The translations under genes were made by a program, and so were the position numbers. This document shows, piece after piece, positions 1 to 8,103 of a stretch of DNA of 45,842 nucleotides. Below the pieces are notes generated by a model. The model was not told the DNA's origin, did not search any database, and was given only the letters and a program-made list of their open reading frames with translations. Each line of letters starts with the position of its first letter. Within the stretch, counting starts at the first letter, position 1. Origin of the DNA: Candidatus Epulonipiscium sp. (GTDB taxonomy: Bacteria > Bacillota > Clostridia > Lachnospirales > Cellulosilyticaceae); NCBI GenBank assembly GCA_012518255.1, contig JAAYSX010000065.1, positions 1 through 45,842 of the forward strand, written 5' to 3'.

Positions 1-344
1 TTATAGTGGATATATTAATCCAGGTTAATGTGTCAGAGGAAGAGAGTAAGTTTGGCCTTGCAATAAATGAAGTTACACCGCTGCTTAAAGAAATAGCAGG
101 ATTTGACAATATAAGAGTAAAAGGCCTGATGACTATGGCACCTTATACCAAAAACCCAGAGGAAAATAGGAAATACTTCAAGGAACTAAACAAACTAGCT
201 ATTGACATTAATAGTAAAAAAATAGATAATGTATATATTGAAGAATTATCAATGGGGATGACAAATGATTATGTTGTAGCCATTGAAGAAGGCGCAACCA
301 TGATTAGGGTGGGGACCGCCATATTTGGTGATAGAGATTATTAA
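1..344 (+). CDS. yggS: YggS/PLPBP family pyridoxal-phosphate homeostasis protein, C-terminal part
   Basis: The 5' part lies outside the window; the reading frame is open from base 3 to the TAA at 342-344, giving about 114 residues. The segment 'QVNVSEEESKFG' and the later 'GLMTMAP', 'LSMGMTNDY' and 'IRVGTAIFG' motifs are hallmarks of the YggS fold-type III PLP-binding barrel (family knowledge). The family binds PLP and balances vitamin B6 and amino-acid pools in the cytoplasm without a known catalytic turnover. It sits directly upstream of sepF, the usual order in Firmicutes (yggS-sepF-ylmH-divIVA). A GTG at base 6 is inside the gene and is not its start. Confidence 0.93.
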   Translation, partial: IVDILIQVNVSEEESKFGLAINEVTPLLKEIAGFDNIRVKGLMTMAPYTKNPEENRKYFKELNKLAIDINSKKIDNVYIEELSMGMTNDYVVAIEEGATMIRVGTAIFGDRDY

Positions 345-377
345 TATAGATTTATAATTATATAAGGGGGTACTAAA

Positions 378-830
378 ATGAGCGGAGTTTTAAACAAAAT
401 GAAAACATTTTTTATGGGTTACGATGAGTATGATGAGGATTATATGCTAGAAGAAGAGTCTATGGTGGATATATCACCAGCAACATCCACATCAAGTAAA
501 AGTGAAATATCATCCTTTGACCAACCTAAAGTACTTAATATCCACAAAAACACTAAGGTAGATATTATGAATTTTAAAATGGCTAAGTACGAAGTAACAG
601 GGGATATTTGTAACTACATAAAACAACGTAAGCCAGTGGTAGTTAATATGCAAAGCCTGGAGAAAGCATCAGCGCAGCGTGCACTAGATTATTTAACAGG
701 AGCAACCTTTGCACTTGATGGTACTGTGCAAAAGATAGCGGATAATGTGTTTATATTTTCACCGCAGCACATAAGTGTATCTACAATTTCTGAAGAACTA
801 AAGCAAAAAAGCAACTTTTCTTTTCAATAA
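378..830 (+). CDS. sepF: Cell division protein SepF
   Basis: This 150-residue protein matches the usual SepF length. SepF binds FtsZ, bundles its filaments and anchors the Z-ring to the membrane. The N-terminal stretch (about 1-20) is the membrane-binding amphipathic segment. It is followed by an acidic, serine-rich linker (about 20-50). The conserved beta-alpha-beta SepF domain covers about 55-145, with 'PVVVNMQSLEK' and 'RALDYLTGATFALDG'. The start ATG is preceded by AAGGGGG at 363-369. It lies 33 bp after yggS and 12 bp before ylmH, so it is probably cotranscribed with them. Confidence 0.95.
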   Translation: MSGVLNKMKTFFMGYDEYDEDYMLEEESMVDISPATSTSSKSEISSFDQPKVLNIHKNTKVDIMNFKMAKYEVTGDICNYIKQRKPVVVNMQSLEKASAQRALDYLTGATFALDGTVQKIADNVFIFSPQHISVSTISEELKQKSNFSFQ

Positions 831-842
831 AACAGGAGTAAT

Positions 843-1640
843 ATGAAAATAAAGAAAATAAATGATATTATAAATTCAGCAAAAGATCCTACTGAGAAAG
901 AAACACTTAGTAGGATCCTGGATTTATCTTATAGGGCTCAAAAAACATATTCAACAACCTACACAGATTTTATAGACCCTTTTTTACTTGGAAAAATAAA
1001 GTCCCATAGGTTAGAGTTATTAGGAATTAACTACTTAAGTTACGGTGGTTTAACAGATAGTGAAAGACAAATTATAGGACTTGCTCATGATGACCTGGAT
1101 ATAGAAGAAAAAGATTTTCCAATAAATTTTATTGAAGTTTCTGTTAATACAGGAATAGGGAAACCAGTGTCCCATAGAGATTATTTAGGTGCAATAATGG
1201 GTCTTGGAATAGAAAGAGAAAAAATAGGTGATTTAGCAATTGATAATAATACAGCATATGTAACTGCCCATAGTGATATAGCGGAATATATTATATATAC
1301 ACTAGATAGTGTTTCACGCTATGGCAAAGTTACCTGCCGTCACATACTTAAAGAGGATATTCCTATTATAAAACAAGAGTATAAAACCTTAAATTGTACC
1401 GTTTCATCTGCAAGGGCAGATGCTATTATTGCAGAAGGCTTTAATATGTCACGTTCAAAAGCTGCAAAGCTTATTAAAGCCCAGGGGGCAATGTGTAATG
1501 GGGTGATTATAGATCAGGCAAGCCTCATAGGAGAAAATGATATTTGCACATTAAGGGGACATGGTAAAATTAAAGTTGGAGAGATAGGTTCTTTGACAAG
1601 AAAAGGTAGAAGAAGGATAAAGATACATCGTTATATATAA
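843..1640 (+). CDS. ylmH: YlmH-type RNA-binding protein with S4 domain
   Basis: This is a 265-residue protein. The N-terminal two thirds hold the YlmH domain, and an S4 RNA-binding domain covers about residues 185-245 ('SSARADAIIAEGFNMSRSKA' followed by 'GAMCNGVII'). The family has recently been linked to rescue of stalled 50S-peptidyl-tRNA complexes, and older work linked it to division because of its position. The position here, between sepF and divIVA, is canonical. The ATG is preceded by AGGAG at 834-838. The C-terminal tail (KGRRRIKIHRY) is strongly basic, consistent with RNA contact. Confidence 0.93.
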   Translation: MKIKKINDIINSAKDPTEKETLSRILDLSYRAQKTYSTTYTDFIDPFLLGKIKSHRLELLGINYLSYGGLTDSERQIIGLAHDDLDIEEKDFPINFIEVSVNTGIGKPVSHRDYLGAIMGLGIEREKIGDLAIDNNTAYVTAHSDIAEYIIYTLDSVSRYGKVTCRHILKEDIPIIKQEYKTLNCTVSSARADAIIAEGFNMSRSKAAKLIKAQGAMCNGVIIDQASLIGENDICTLRGHGKIKVGEIGSLTRKGRRRIKIHRYI

Positions 1641-1652
1641 TAGGGGGAATAA

Positions 1653-2294
1653 ATGATGACACCATTAGATATTGAAATGAAAGAGTTTAGTAAAAGCTTC
1701 CTAGGCTATAATGCTGCGGAAGTTGATAGCTTTTTGGAACAAATAATGAAAATGCTAGGAGATCTTAACCAAGATAAAGTTGAGCTAGAGCATAAGATTG
1801 ACAGACTAAATGAGAAGCTAGACCATTATAAAAGTATAGAACAAACATTACAAGATACTATGATTTTAGCAGAGAAAACTTCCAGGCAAAGGGAAGAAGA
1901 GGCTAATAAAGAGGCTGAAAAAATAATCTTAGAAGGAACTTTCAAATCTGATCAAATGGTAGAAAAAGCTAGACAGGAAGTTTATGCCATCAAGCAAAAT
2001 ATTGATGGTTTACAAAAGCAGTATAATACAGCAAAGATTCAAATGAAGCAGATGTTAGAAAACCAGCTTGAAATATTAGATGCAACATGCAAGGATACTG
2101 ACGAGCTTAATATACTAACAAATGACATGACTGAAACAAGTGATGATTTATCAGATGAATTAGATTCAGAAGATAAAAACACACTAAACAATGATACTCT
2201 TAATAATGACTACTATGGTGAAGGTGGTTATTATGATAATGAAGATTTTTACACTAAAGAATATCAAATTATAAATGAAGAGGATGTAATCTAA
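1653..2294 (+). CDS. divIVA: Cell division initiation protein DivIVA
   Basis: This 213-residue protein is a coiled-coil scaffold that recognises negatively curved membrane at poles and septa. The N-terminal motif 'TPLDIEMKEFSKSFLGY' and the following 'AAEVDSFLEQI' are the DivIVA lipid-binding head. Residues about 30-140 are heptad-rich coiled coil. The last 60 residues are unusually acidic and Asn/Tyr-rich and contain a short DTLNND duplication. AGGGGG at 1642-1647 precedes two adjacent ATG codons (1653 and 1656), and either could start the protein. Its stop overlaps the aroB start (TAATG at 2291-2296), indicating translational coupling. Confidence 0.93.
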   Translation: MMTPLDIEMKEFSKSFLGYNAAEVDSFLEQIMKMLGDLNQDKVELEHKIDRLNEKLDHYKSIEQTLQDTMILAEKTSRQREEEANKEAEKIILEGTFKSDQMVEKARQEVYAIKQNIDGLQKQYNTAKIQMKQMLENQLEILDATCKDTDELNILTNDMTETSDDLSDELDSEDKNTLNNDTLNNDYYGEGGYYDNEDFYTKEYQIINEEDVI

Positions 2295-3379
2295 TGAAAT
2301 TAAATATACAAACTAAGGATAGCAACTATCCAATTGTATTTAATAACTCCTTTCAAAACCTACAAGTCTTATTTGAGGAAATAAGGCTTGTAGGTAATAA
2401 AATCTGCATTATTACTGATGATAATGTGGATCCTTTATATGGTGATATGTTAGAAAATGAGTTAATTAATATATCTCCGCGTATTATTAAATACTCTATT
2501 ACTCCAGGAGAAGAAGCAAAAACCTTAGATACAGTACATAAAATATATTCCTACTGCCTAAGTAACCAGTTTGATAGGCAATCAGTAATTGTTGCATTAG
2601 GTGGCGGAATTGTTGGTGATATAGCAGGCTTTGTTGCTGCAACCTATATGAGGGGAATCAAGTTTATACAGATACCTACTACCTTGCTGTCTCAAAATGA
2701 TAGTAGTGTGGGTGGTAAAGTAGGTGTTAACTTTCAGAAATATAAAAATATGATAGGGGCATTTTATCAACCTCAGCTGGTATATATGAATACCAGTGTT
2801 TTAGAGACCCTGTCTGATAAAGAATTTGCATCGGGCATGTCAGAAGTAATTAAACATGGATTAATTAGAGATAGGGATTTCTATAACTATCTTATAGACA
2901 ATGCTAATTTAATAAGAGCTATAGATCATGATACTATCTCCTATATGAATCATAGATCATGCAGTATAAAGGGGGATATTGTAAGTAAGGACGAAAAAGA
3001 AGGATCTATTAGAAAATATTTAAATTTTGGGCATACTATAGGACATGCAATAGAAACTCTTTCTAACTTTAGATATTTACATGGGGAGGCTGTTGCCCTT
3101 GGGATGATAGCGGCCTGCCATATTAGTTTTCAAAGAAATATGCTTAGCAAGTTAGAGCTAAATAGCATTGTTAATACACTTAAACTATATAATTTACCAG
3201 TAGTCTTGGAATCTCTTTCATCAGAAGATATTTACAAACAGCTTTTTTATGATAAGAAGGTATCCAATAATAAGATAATATTCATCCTATTAAATGGTAT
3301 AGGTGACTGTGTAGAAGCAAATGATGTTAGAAAAGAGGAGATTTTAGAAGGTATAGAGTTTATCAAAAGGGGAGCATAA
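2294..3379 (+). CDS. aroB: 3-dehydroquinate synthase
   Basis: AroB (361 residues, normal length) converts DAHP to 3-dehydroquinate with NAD and a divalent metal, step two of the shikimate pathway. The NAD-binding motif GGGIVGD (103-109), the segment 'IPTTLLSQNDSSVGGK' (127-142) and 'NFGHTIGHAIE' plus 'HGEAVALGM', with the metal-ligand histidines, are all present. The start ATG overlaps the divIVA stop by one base, and lspA follows 3 bp after the stop, so it is embedded in this operon. No other shikimate gene is nearby. AroB is not a usual member of the sepF-divIVA-lspA string, so this looks like a lineage-specific insertion. Confidence 0.96.
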   Translation: MKLNIQTKDSNYPIVFNNSFQNLQVLFEEIRLVGNKICIITDDNVDPLYGDMLENELINISPRIIKYSITPGEEAKTLDTVHKIYSYCLSNQFDRQSVIVALGGGIVGDIAGFVAATYMRGIKFIQIPTTLLSQNDSSVGGKVGVNFQKYKNMIGAFYQPQLVYMNTSVLETLSDKEFASGMSEVIKHGLIRDRDFYNYLIDNANLIRAIDHDTISYMNHRSCSIKGDIVSKDEKEGSIRKYLNFGHTIGHAIETLSNFRYLHGEAVALGMIAACHISFQRNMLSKLELNSIVNTLKLYNLPVVLESLSSEDIYKQLFYDKKVSNNKIIFILLNGIGDCVEANDVRKEEILEGIEFIKRGA

Positions 3380-3382
3380 TTA

Positions 3383-3850
3383 ATGTCTGTATATTTTTTT
3401 CTAGGAATATTTACTTTGGTGGTTTTAGATCAATTTACAAAATGGTTAGCTATAACTAAATTAAAGCCTATACATGATTATCCTATTGTAGATGGAGTAT
3501 TCCATCTAACCTATGTAGAAAATAGAGGGGCTGCATTTGGGATTTTACAAGGAAAGAAAATCCTATTTATTATAATAACAGTTATTGTAATGGCTTTTAT
3601 TACTGTTTATTACCACAAGTTACCTAGTGGTGGCAAATATAATTGGATGAAATTTTGCCTTATTTTAATTGGAGGCGGAGCAATAGGCAACTTAATTGAT
3701 AGAATTCGCCTTAATTATGTAGTAGATTTTCTATATTTTAAACTAATAGATTTTCCGGTATTTAATGTTGCAGATATCTGTGTTGTTGTAGGCGTGGCAA
3801 TATTAGCTGTCTTAATATTAATGACACCAGAAGACGAAGGGTTTTTATAA
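3383..3850 (+). CDS. lspA: Lipoprotein signal peptidase (signal peptidase II)
   Basis: This is a 155-residue polytopic membrane aspartyl protease that cleaves prolipoprotein signal peptides before the lipidated cysteine. Four hydrophobic segments are visible. The family boxes 'VENRGAAFGIL' (45-55), 'GNLIDRI' (102-108, D106) and 'FNVADICVVVG' (D131) are intact. A substrate is visible in this window: the lipobox protein at 42022. The start ATG has GGGGAG about 8 bp upstream. The next gene begins 1 bp after its stop. Confidence 0.95.
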   Translation: MSVYFFLGIFTLVVLDQFTKWLAITKLKPIHDYPIVDGVFHLTYVENRGAAFGILQGKKILFIIITVIVMAFITVYYHKLPSGGKYNWMKFCLILIGGGAIGNLIDRIRLNYVVDFLYFKLIDFPVFNVADICVVVGVAILAVLILMTPEDEGFL

Positions 3851-3851
3851 G

Positions 3852-4790
3852 ATGAAAAAGGATTATAAATGGGAGTTTGACTATTTCATAGAAGAAATAG
3901 ATGTAGGACAAAGGATAGATAAATTTTTAGTAGATAAGCTAAAAAATTATACAAGATCAGCAATACAAAGGGAAATAAAGTCTGGAAATATCTTAGTTAA
4001 TGATAGTAGGGTAAAGCCTAATTATACTTTAACATATAAGGATATAATTAAAGGATTTATCCCGGCAAAGGAAGAAGTTACTATTCTTGCTGAAAAGATG
4101 GATATTAAGGTAATGTATGAAGATGACCATATTGCTGTAATTAATAAGGATGCTAATCTAGTAGTCCATCCTAGCCCTAATAATTATAGTGGCACATTGG
4201 TAAATGGGCTCCTATATCATTATCAAGATAATCTATCAACATGTGCAGGTAAGCTAAGGCCTGGCATTGTCCACCGCCTTGATAAGGATACCACTGGGCT
4301 TATTATAATTGCAAAAAACAACCTAGCCCATGAAAGACTTGCGGAAATGATGTTAAATTATGAAGTTACCAGGAAGTATCATGCTATAGTTTATGGTAAC
4401 TTTACAGATGAAGAAGGAAGGATCGACCAGCCAATAGGTAGACATCCTACAGATAGGACAACTATGACTGTAAGATATGATAATTCAAGGGAGGCTCTTA
4501 CTTCCTATAAAGTTCTTAAGCAGTATGAGGGCTTTTCCTACATTGAGCTTACTCTTCATACGGGAAGGACCCACCAATTAAGGGTTCATATGAAGCATAT
4601 AGGCCATCCAATATTAGGGGATTTAGTATATGGACCTAAAAAGCAGGCTTTTAGCAAAACAGGACAATTACTACATGCTAAGATACTGGAATTTAACCAT
4701 CCTATTACTAATGAAGCTATGCAATTTGATTGTCCCTTGCCTTCATATTTTGCAAGGACAATTGATAATATCAAAAAACACAATAATTAA
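3852..4790 (+). CDS. RluD-family pseudouridine synthase
   Basis: This 312-residue enzyme isomerises uridine to pseudouridine in RNA, probably 23S rRNA. An N-terminal S4 domain (about 18-75, 'RIDKFLVDKL') precedes the RluA/RluD catalytic domain (about 85-305). The signature HRLDKDTTGL (141-150) carries the catalytic aspartate D144, and 'GRTHQLRVHM' is the RNA-contacting motif. The gene is tightly coupled to lspA, the same order as lspA-ylyB in Bacillus. The exact uridine target cannot be told from sequence. It is the last gene before the pyr attenuator. Confidence 0.94.
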   Translation: MKKDYKWEFDYFIEEIDVGQRIDKFLVDKLKNYTRSAIQREIKSGNILVNDSRVKPNYTLTYKDIIKGFIPAKEEVTILAEKMDIKVMYEDDHIAVINKDANLVVHPSPNNYSGTLVNGLLYHYQDNLSTCAGKLRPGIVHRLDKDTTGLIIIAKNNLAHERLAEMMLNYEVTRKYHAIVYGNFTDEEGRIDQPIGRHPTDRTTMTVRYDNSREALTSYKVLKQYEGFSYIELTLHTGRTHQLRVHMKHIGHPILGDLVYGPKKQAFSKTGQLLHAKILEFNHPITNEAMQFDCPLPSYFARTIDNIKKHNN

Positions 4791-4792
4791 AA

Positions 4793-4910
4793 CCCTTTAA
4801 GATAGCCCGGGAGGCTAACAAGGTATATATAAACTTTATGGTATATTTGCGTTTAATTGTTTATAACTTTAGTAAAAGCCTCTTACATTTGTAAGAGGCT
4901 TTTACTATTG
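4793..4910 (+). promoter_or_regulatory. PyrR-dependent pyr attenuator leader
   Basis: The leader contains the PyrR-binding loop ATAGCCCGGGAGGCTAAC (4802-4819) closed by CCTT (4794-4797) and AAGG (4820-4823), the anti-antiterminator hairpin. A perfect 16-bp inverted repeat (4871-4886 and 4891-4906, loop ATTT) is the terminator. GAGGCT at 4811-4816 can alternatively pair with AGCCTC at 4877-4882 in the left terminator arm, forming an antiterminator. This is the known logic in which UMP-bound PyrR stabilises the anti-antiterminator and allows termination. It lies directly upstream of pyrR and a uracil permease, so the loop is autoregulatory. Confidence 0.9.
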
Positions 4911-4938
4911 ATTTATCTCAGATATAAGGAGGATACAA

Positions 4939-5466
4939 ATGAAAGAACTAATGAATGAAAAGGATATGGCTAGGGCTTTAACTAGGATTTCCCATGAAAT
5001 CCTAGAAGCTAATAAGGGAGCTAGGGACCTAATTTTAGTAGGTATTAAAACAAGGGGAGTTCCTATAGCCCATATGCTAGCTAAAAAGATAAGGGAGATT
5101 GAAGGAATAGATGTACCTGTAGAAACTGTTGATATTACTTTTTATAGGGATGATTTAAAGAAGAAGGCGGATCAGCCAATTTATGAAGAGGCATCCTTTA
5201 AAACGGATATTACAGATAGGACTATTGTCTTAGTAGATGATGTTATATTTACAGGTAGGACTGCAAGGTCGGCTATGGATGCAATTATGGATTATGGTAG
5301 GCCTAATTATATACAACTAGCAACTCTTATAGATAGGGGACATAGGGAGCTACCTATAAGGCCTGATTATGTTGGTAAGAATATACCAACATCAAGAACA
5401 GAAAATGTTCATGTAATGATTAAGTCACTTGATGGAGTAGATAAGGTATTTATTAAAGCTTTATAA
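4939..5466 (+). CDS. pyrR: PyrR bifunctional pyr mRNA-binding attenuation protein / uracil phosphoribosyltransferase
   Basis: This 175-residue protein has the type I PRTase fold. The PRPP loop [13 protein letters not shown] spans about 97-109, with '[10 protein letters not shown]' upstream and the basic RNA-binding face typical of PyrR. It senses UMP/UTP against PRPP and binds the conserved loop in pyr mRNAs, causing termination; it also has weak UPRTase activity. The start is supported by AAGGAGG at 4927-4933. It lies 18 bp from the permease gene, giving a two-gene pyrimidine salvage operon under its own attenuator. Confidence 0.96.
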   Translation: MKELMNEKDMARALTRISHEILEANKGARDLILVGIKTRGVPIAHMLAKKIREIEGIDVPVETVDITFYRDDLKKKADQPIYEEASFKTDITDRTIVLVDDVIFTGRTARSAMDAIMDYGRPNYIQLATLIDRGHRELPIRPDYVGKNIPTSRTENVHVMIKSLDGVDKVFIKAL

Positions 5467-5483
5467 TATAAGGAGGAATAGTA

Positions 5484-6725
5484 ATGGAAGATATAACATT
5501 AGATAAGAAATTAATACTTGGTTTTCAGCATGTACTTGCTATGTTTGGGGCAACGGTTTTGGTACCTATGTTAACAGGACTTAACCCATCTGTTGCCCTT
5601 TTAAGTGCTGGTGTAGGAACTTTAATATTTCATGCCTGTACCAAAGGCATTGTGCCAGTGTTTTTAGGGTCTAGCTTTGCTTTTATTACAGCTATATCCC
5701 TAACCCTATCATCCCATGGTATTGCAGCTGTAAAGGGCGGCATTATTGCGGCAGGGGTTATTTATATCCTACTTGGGCTTATAGTTAAGGTTATGGGAGT
5801 AGAAATTATTGAATCTTTCTTTCCTCCTATTGTAATAGGGCCTGTAATTATGATTATTGGCCTGAGATTAAGTGGTACAGCATTTGAGATGATTGGTTAC
5901 TCACCAATTGGTGATACAGGTATGTATAGTATTCCTATAAAAGGTATTATAGTGGCAGCTACAGTGGTTCTTACCATGATTATAGTATCGATCTTTGCAA
6001 AGGGGTTTTTCCAGTTAGTTCCTATTCTAATAGCTGTAACAGTAGGTTATTTACTAGCATGGGCACTTGGTATGGTAGAAACTGAAATTATTGCAGAGGC
6101 AAGCTGGATAGGTTACTCAGCATCCGCAAAGTCAGATATACTTACCTTGCCGAGCTTTAGCTTTGAAGCCATTGTGGCTATTGCGCCTATAGCCCTGGTA
6201 GTTGTTATAGAACATATAGGGGATATTACTACAAATGGTACAGTAGTTGGTAAGAACTTCTTTGAGGACCCAGGAATACACAGAACCCTAATGGGAGATG
6301 GGATTGCAACAATGGCAGCTGGTCTTTTAGGTGGACCTACAAATACAACCTATGGTGAAAACACAGGGGTACTTGCAGTAACTAAAGTTTATGATCCATC
6401 TATTATTAGAATAGCGGCAGTGCTTGCAATTATATTAAGTGGTATAGGTAAATTTGGTGCACTTATACAGGCAATTCCAGGGCCAGTAATGGGTGGAGTT
6501 AGTATAATATTATTTGGTATGATAGCAAGTATTGGTGTAAGAACACTAGTGGAAAGTAAGGTAGACTTTAGCTTAAGTAGGAATATGATTATAGCATCAG
6601 TTATACTTGTTACAGGAATAGGTGTAGATAATATTAGGCTTATAAATAACATAACTATTTCAGGACTTGCAGTAGCCGCATTATTAGGTGTTGTTTTAAA
6701 CAAATTAATTCCAGAAGCTATATAA
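5484..6725 (+). CDS. pyrP: Uracil permease, NCS2 family
   Basis: This 413-residue protein is a highly hydrophobic nucleobase-cation symporter-2 type transporter with about 12-14 membrane segments. It has the family features 'GFQHVLAMFGATVLVPMLTG' near the N-terminus and 'VVVIEHIGDI' with the substrate-binding glutamate, followed by 'NTTYGENTGV'. It probably imports uracil by proton symport. The AAGGAGG before the ATG and the 18-bp gap to pyrR put it in the PyrR-regulated transcript. The uracil assignment is supported by that context; the symbol could equally be uraA. Confidence 0.92.
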   Translation: MEDITLDKKLILGFQHVLAMFGATVLVPMLTGLNPSVALLSAGVGTLIFHACTKGIVPVFLGSSFAFITAISLTLSSHGIAAVKGGIIAAGVIYILLGLIVKVMGVEIIESFFPPIVIGPVIMIIGLRLSGTAFEMIGYSPIGDTGMYSIPIKGIIVAATVVLTMIIVSIFAKGFFQLVPILIAVTVGYLLAWALGMVETEIIAEASWIGYSASAKSDILTLPSFSFEAIVAIAPIALVVVIEHIGDITTNGTVVGKNFFEDPGIHRTLMGDGIATMAAGLLGGPTNTTYGENTGVLAVTKVYDPSIIRIAAVLAIILSGIGKFGALIQAIPGPVMGGVSIILFGMIASIGVRTLVESKVDFSLSRNMIIASVILVTGIGVDNIRLINNITISGLAVAALLGVVLNKLIPEAI

Positions 6726-6777
6726 AATGTTTAATAAGTAAATAATCTGGCAAGATTATTAACTAAAGGAGGTAGAC

Positions 6778-8025
6778 ATGAAGGTAGAAATTATTGCCGT
6801 AGGAACAGAGGTTCTAATGGGTGATATTGTTAATACCAATGCCCAGTATATTGCAAGGATGCTTTCTATGCTTGGCCTTGGAACCTATTATCATTCTGCT
6901 GTAGGAGATAATGCTATAAGGCTTAAAGAGATGCTGGAAGTTGGTTTCGAAAGGGCTGACATTGTCATTACTACAGGGGGACTTGGACCTACTAAGGATG
7001 ACTTAACCAAGGAAGTTGCAGGAGAATTTTTTAATGAAGAAATGGTACTAGATGAAGCTACCCTGAAGAATATAGAAGATTATTTTAAGAGACTAGGTAG
7101 GCCTTTATCAGATAATAATAAGAAACAGGCTTACTTTCCAAAAGGAAGCAAGATAATACCTAATCCACATGGAACTGCACCTGGATGCATAATAGAGAAG
7201 GATAATAAGGCTTTAATTATGCTACCAGGACCACCTAGTGAAATGAAGCCTATGTTTAAAGATTATATAACACCCTACCTATCTAAATATTCTAGTGGAA
7301 TATTAGTATCAACAGTAATAAGATTATTTGGTATAGGTGAATCAAGAATGGAAGAATTAATAGAAGATATTATTAAGGAGCAGGTAAACCCAACCATTGC
7401 CCCATATGCCCAGAAAGGCGGATTAATTCTAAGACTTACTTCATGGGGAAAGACTAGGGAAGAAGCCCTAGATTCAATGGAGCCAGTCAAAAAACTTTTA
7501 TACGAGAGGTTAGGGGACCATATCTATGGCGAGGGAGATAAGGGATTAGAAACCCTAGTCTGCGAAGAATTAATAAGTCAGGGTTTAAAGGTTTCTGCCG
7601 CGGAATCCTGTACAGGTGGAATGATATCTAGTAGCCTAGTTAATTACCCAGGTATATCACAGATATTTGATGAAGGACATGTAACCTATAGTAATGCGGC
7701 CAAGATTAAGTACTTAGGGGTAAAAGAAGAAACTTTAACTAAGTACGGGGCAGTAAGCAGGCAAACAGCATATGAAATGGCTGAAGGCGTGGCAAAGGCT
7801 TCAGGATCAGACATAGGTATCTCAACAACTGGTATTGCAGGGCCTAGCGGAGGAAGTAAGGATAAGCCAGTTGGCCTTGTCTATATAGGAATATCTTTTA
7901 AAGAAGAAGTATATACTTACAAAATTAACATTACAGGTGATAGGCAGAAGGTTAGGCATATGACAACTATGTGGGTCTTTTATTACTTACTTGAATTACT
8001 AAAGAAATATGCAAAAATTGGTTGA
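6778..8025 (+). CDS. cinA: CinA family protein (competence/damage-inducible protein A; nicotinamide-nucleotide amidase domain)
   Basis: This is a 415-residue, two-domain protein. The N-terminal molybdopterin-binding-like domain (about 1-170) contains 'TTGGLGPTKDDLTKE', and 'LPGPPSEMKPMF' follows. The C-terminal CinA domain (about 255-410) has 'AAESCTGGMISSSLVNYPG' and 'GIAGPSGGSKDKPVGLVY'. The family includes ADP-ribose/NMN-processing enzymes (COG1058 plus PncC-type deamidase). AAAGGAGGT precedes the ATG. It immediately precedes recA, as in many Gram-positive bacteria, but recA has its own promoter overlapping the cinA stop codon. Confidence 0.94.
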   Translation: MKVEIIAVGTEVLMGDIVNTNAQYIARMLSMLGLGTYYHSAVGDNAIRLKEMLEVGFERADIVITTGGLGPTKDDLTKEVAGEFFNEEMVLDEATLKNIEDYFKRLGRPLSDNNKKQAYFPKGSKIIPNPHGTAPGCIIEKDNKALIMLPGPPSEMKPMFKDYITPYLSKYSSGILVSTVIRLFGIGESRMEELIEDIIKEQVNPTIAPYAQKGGLILRLTSWGKTREEALDSMEPVKKLLYERLGDHIYGEGDKGLETLVCEELISQGLKVSAAESCTGGMISSSLVNYPGISQIFDEGHVTYSNAAKIKYLGVKEETLTKYGAVSRQTAYEMAEGVAKASGSDIGISTTGIAGPSGGSKDKPVGLVYIGISFKEEVYTYKINITGDRQKVRHMTTMWVFYYLLELLKKYAKIG

Positions 8026-8050
8026 TTATATTGTAAATATACTATATAAT
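8022..8050 (+). promoter_or_regulatory. recA promoter (sigma-A type)
   Basis: The -35 element TTGATT (8022-8027) and the -10 element TATAAT (8045-8050) are separated by exactly 17 bp. The -35 overlaps the cinA stop codon. The expected transcription start is near 8057, next to a LexA-type operator. Confidence 0.82.
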
Positions 8051-8055
8051 TAAAT

Positions 8056-8071
8056 CAGAACGTATGTTCTA
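8056..8071 (+). promoter_or_regulatory. LexA (SOS) operator of recA
   Basis: AGAACGTATGTTCT contains GAAC-N4-GTTC (8058-8069), the Gram-positive LexA box. It is a nearly perfect palindrome placed just downstream of the recA -10, where bound LexA would block initiation. This implies that recA, and possibly recX downstream, is SOS-induced. No lexA gene is in the window. Confidence 0.88.
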
Positions 8072-8103
8072 GTGAACTTTAAAATAAATATGAGGTGGTA
8101 ATA

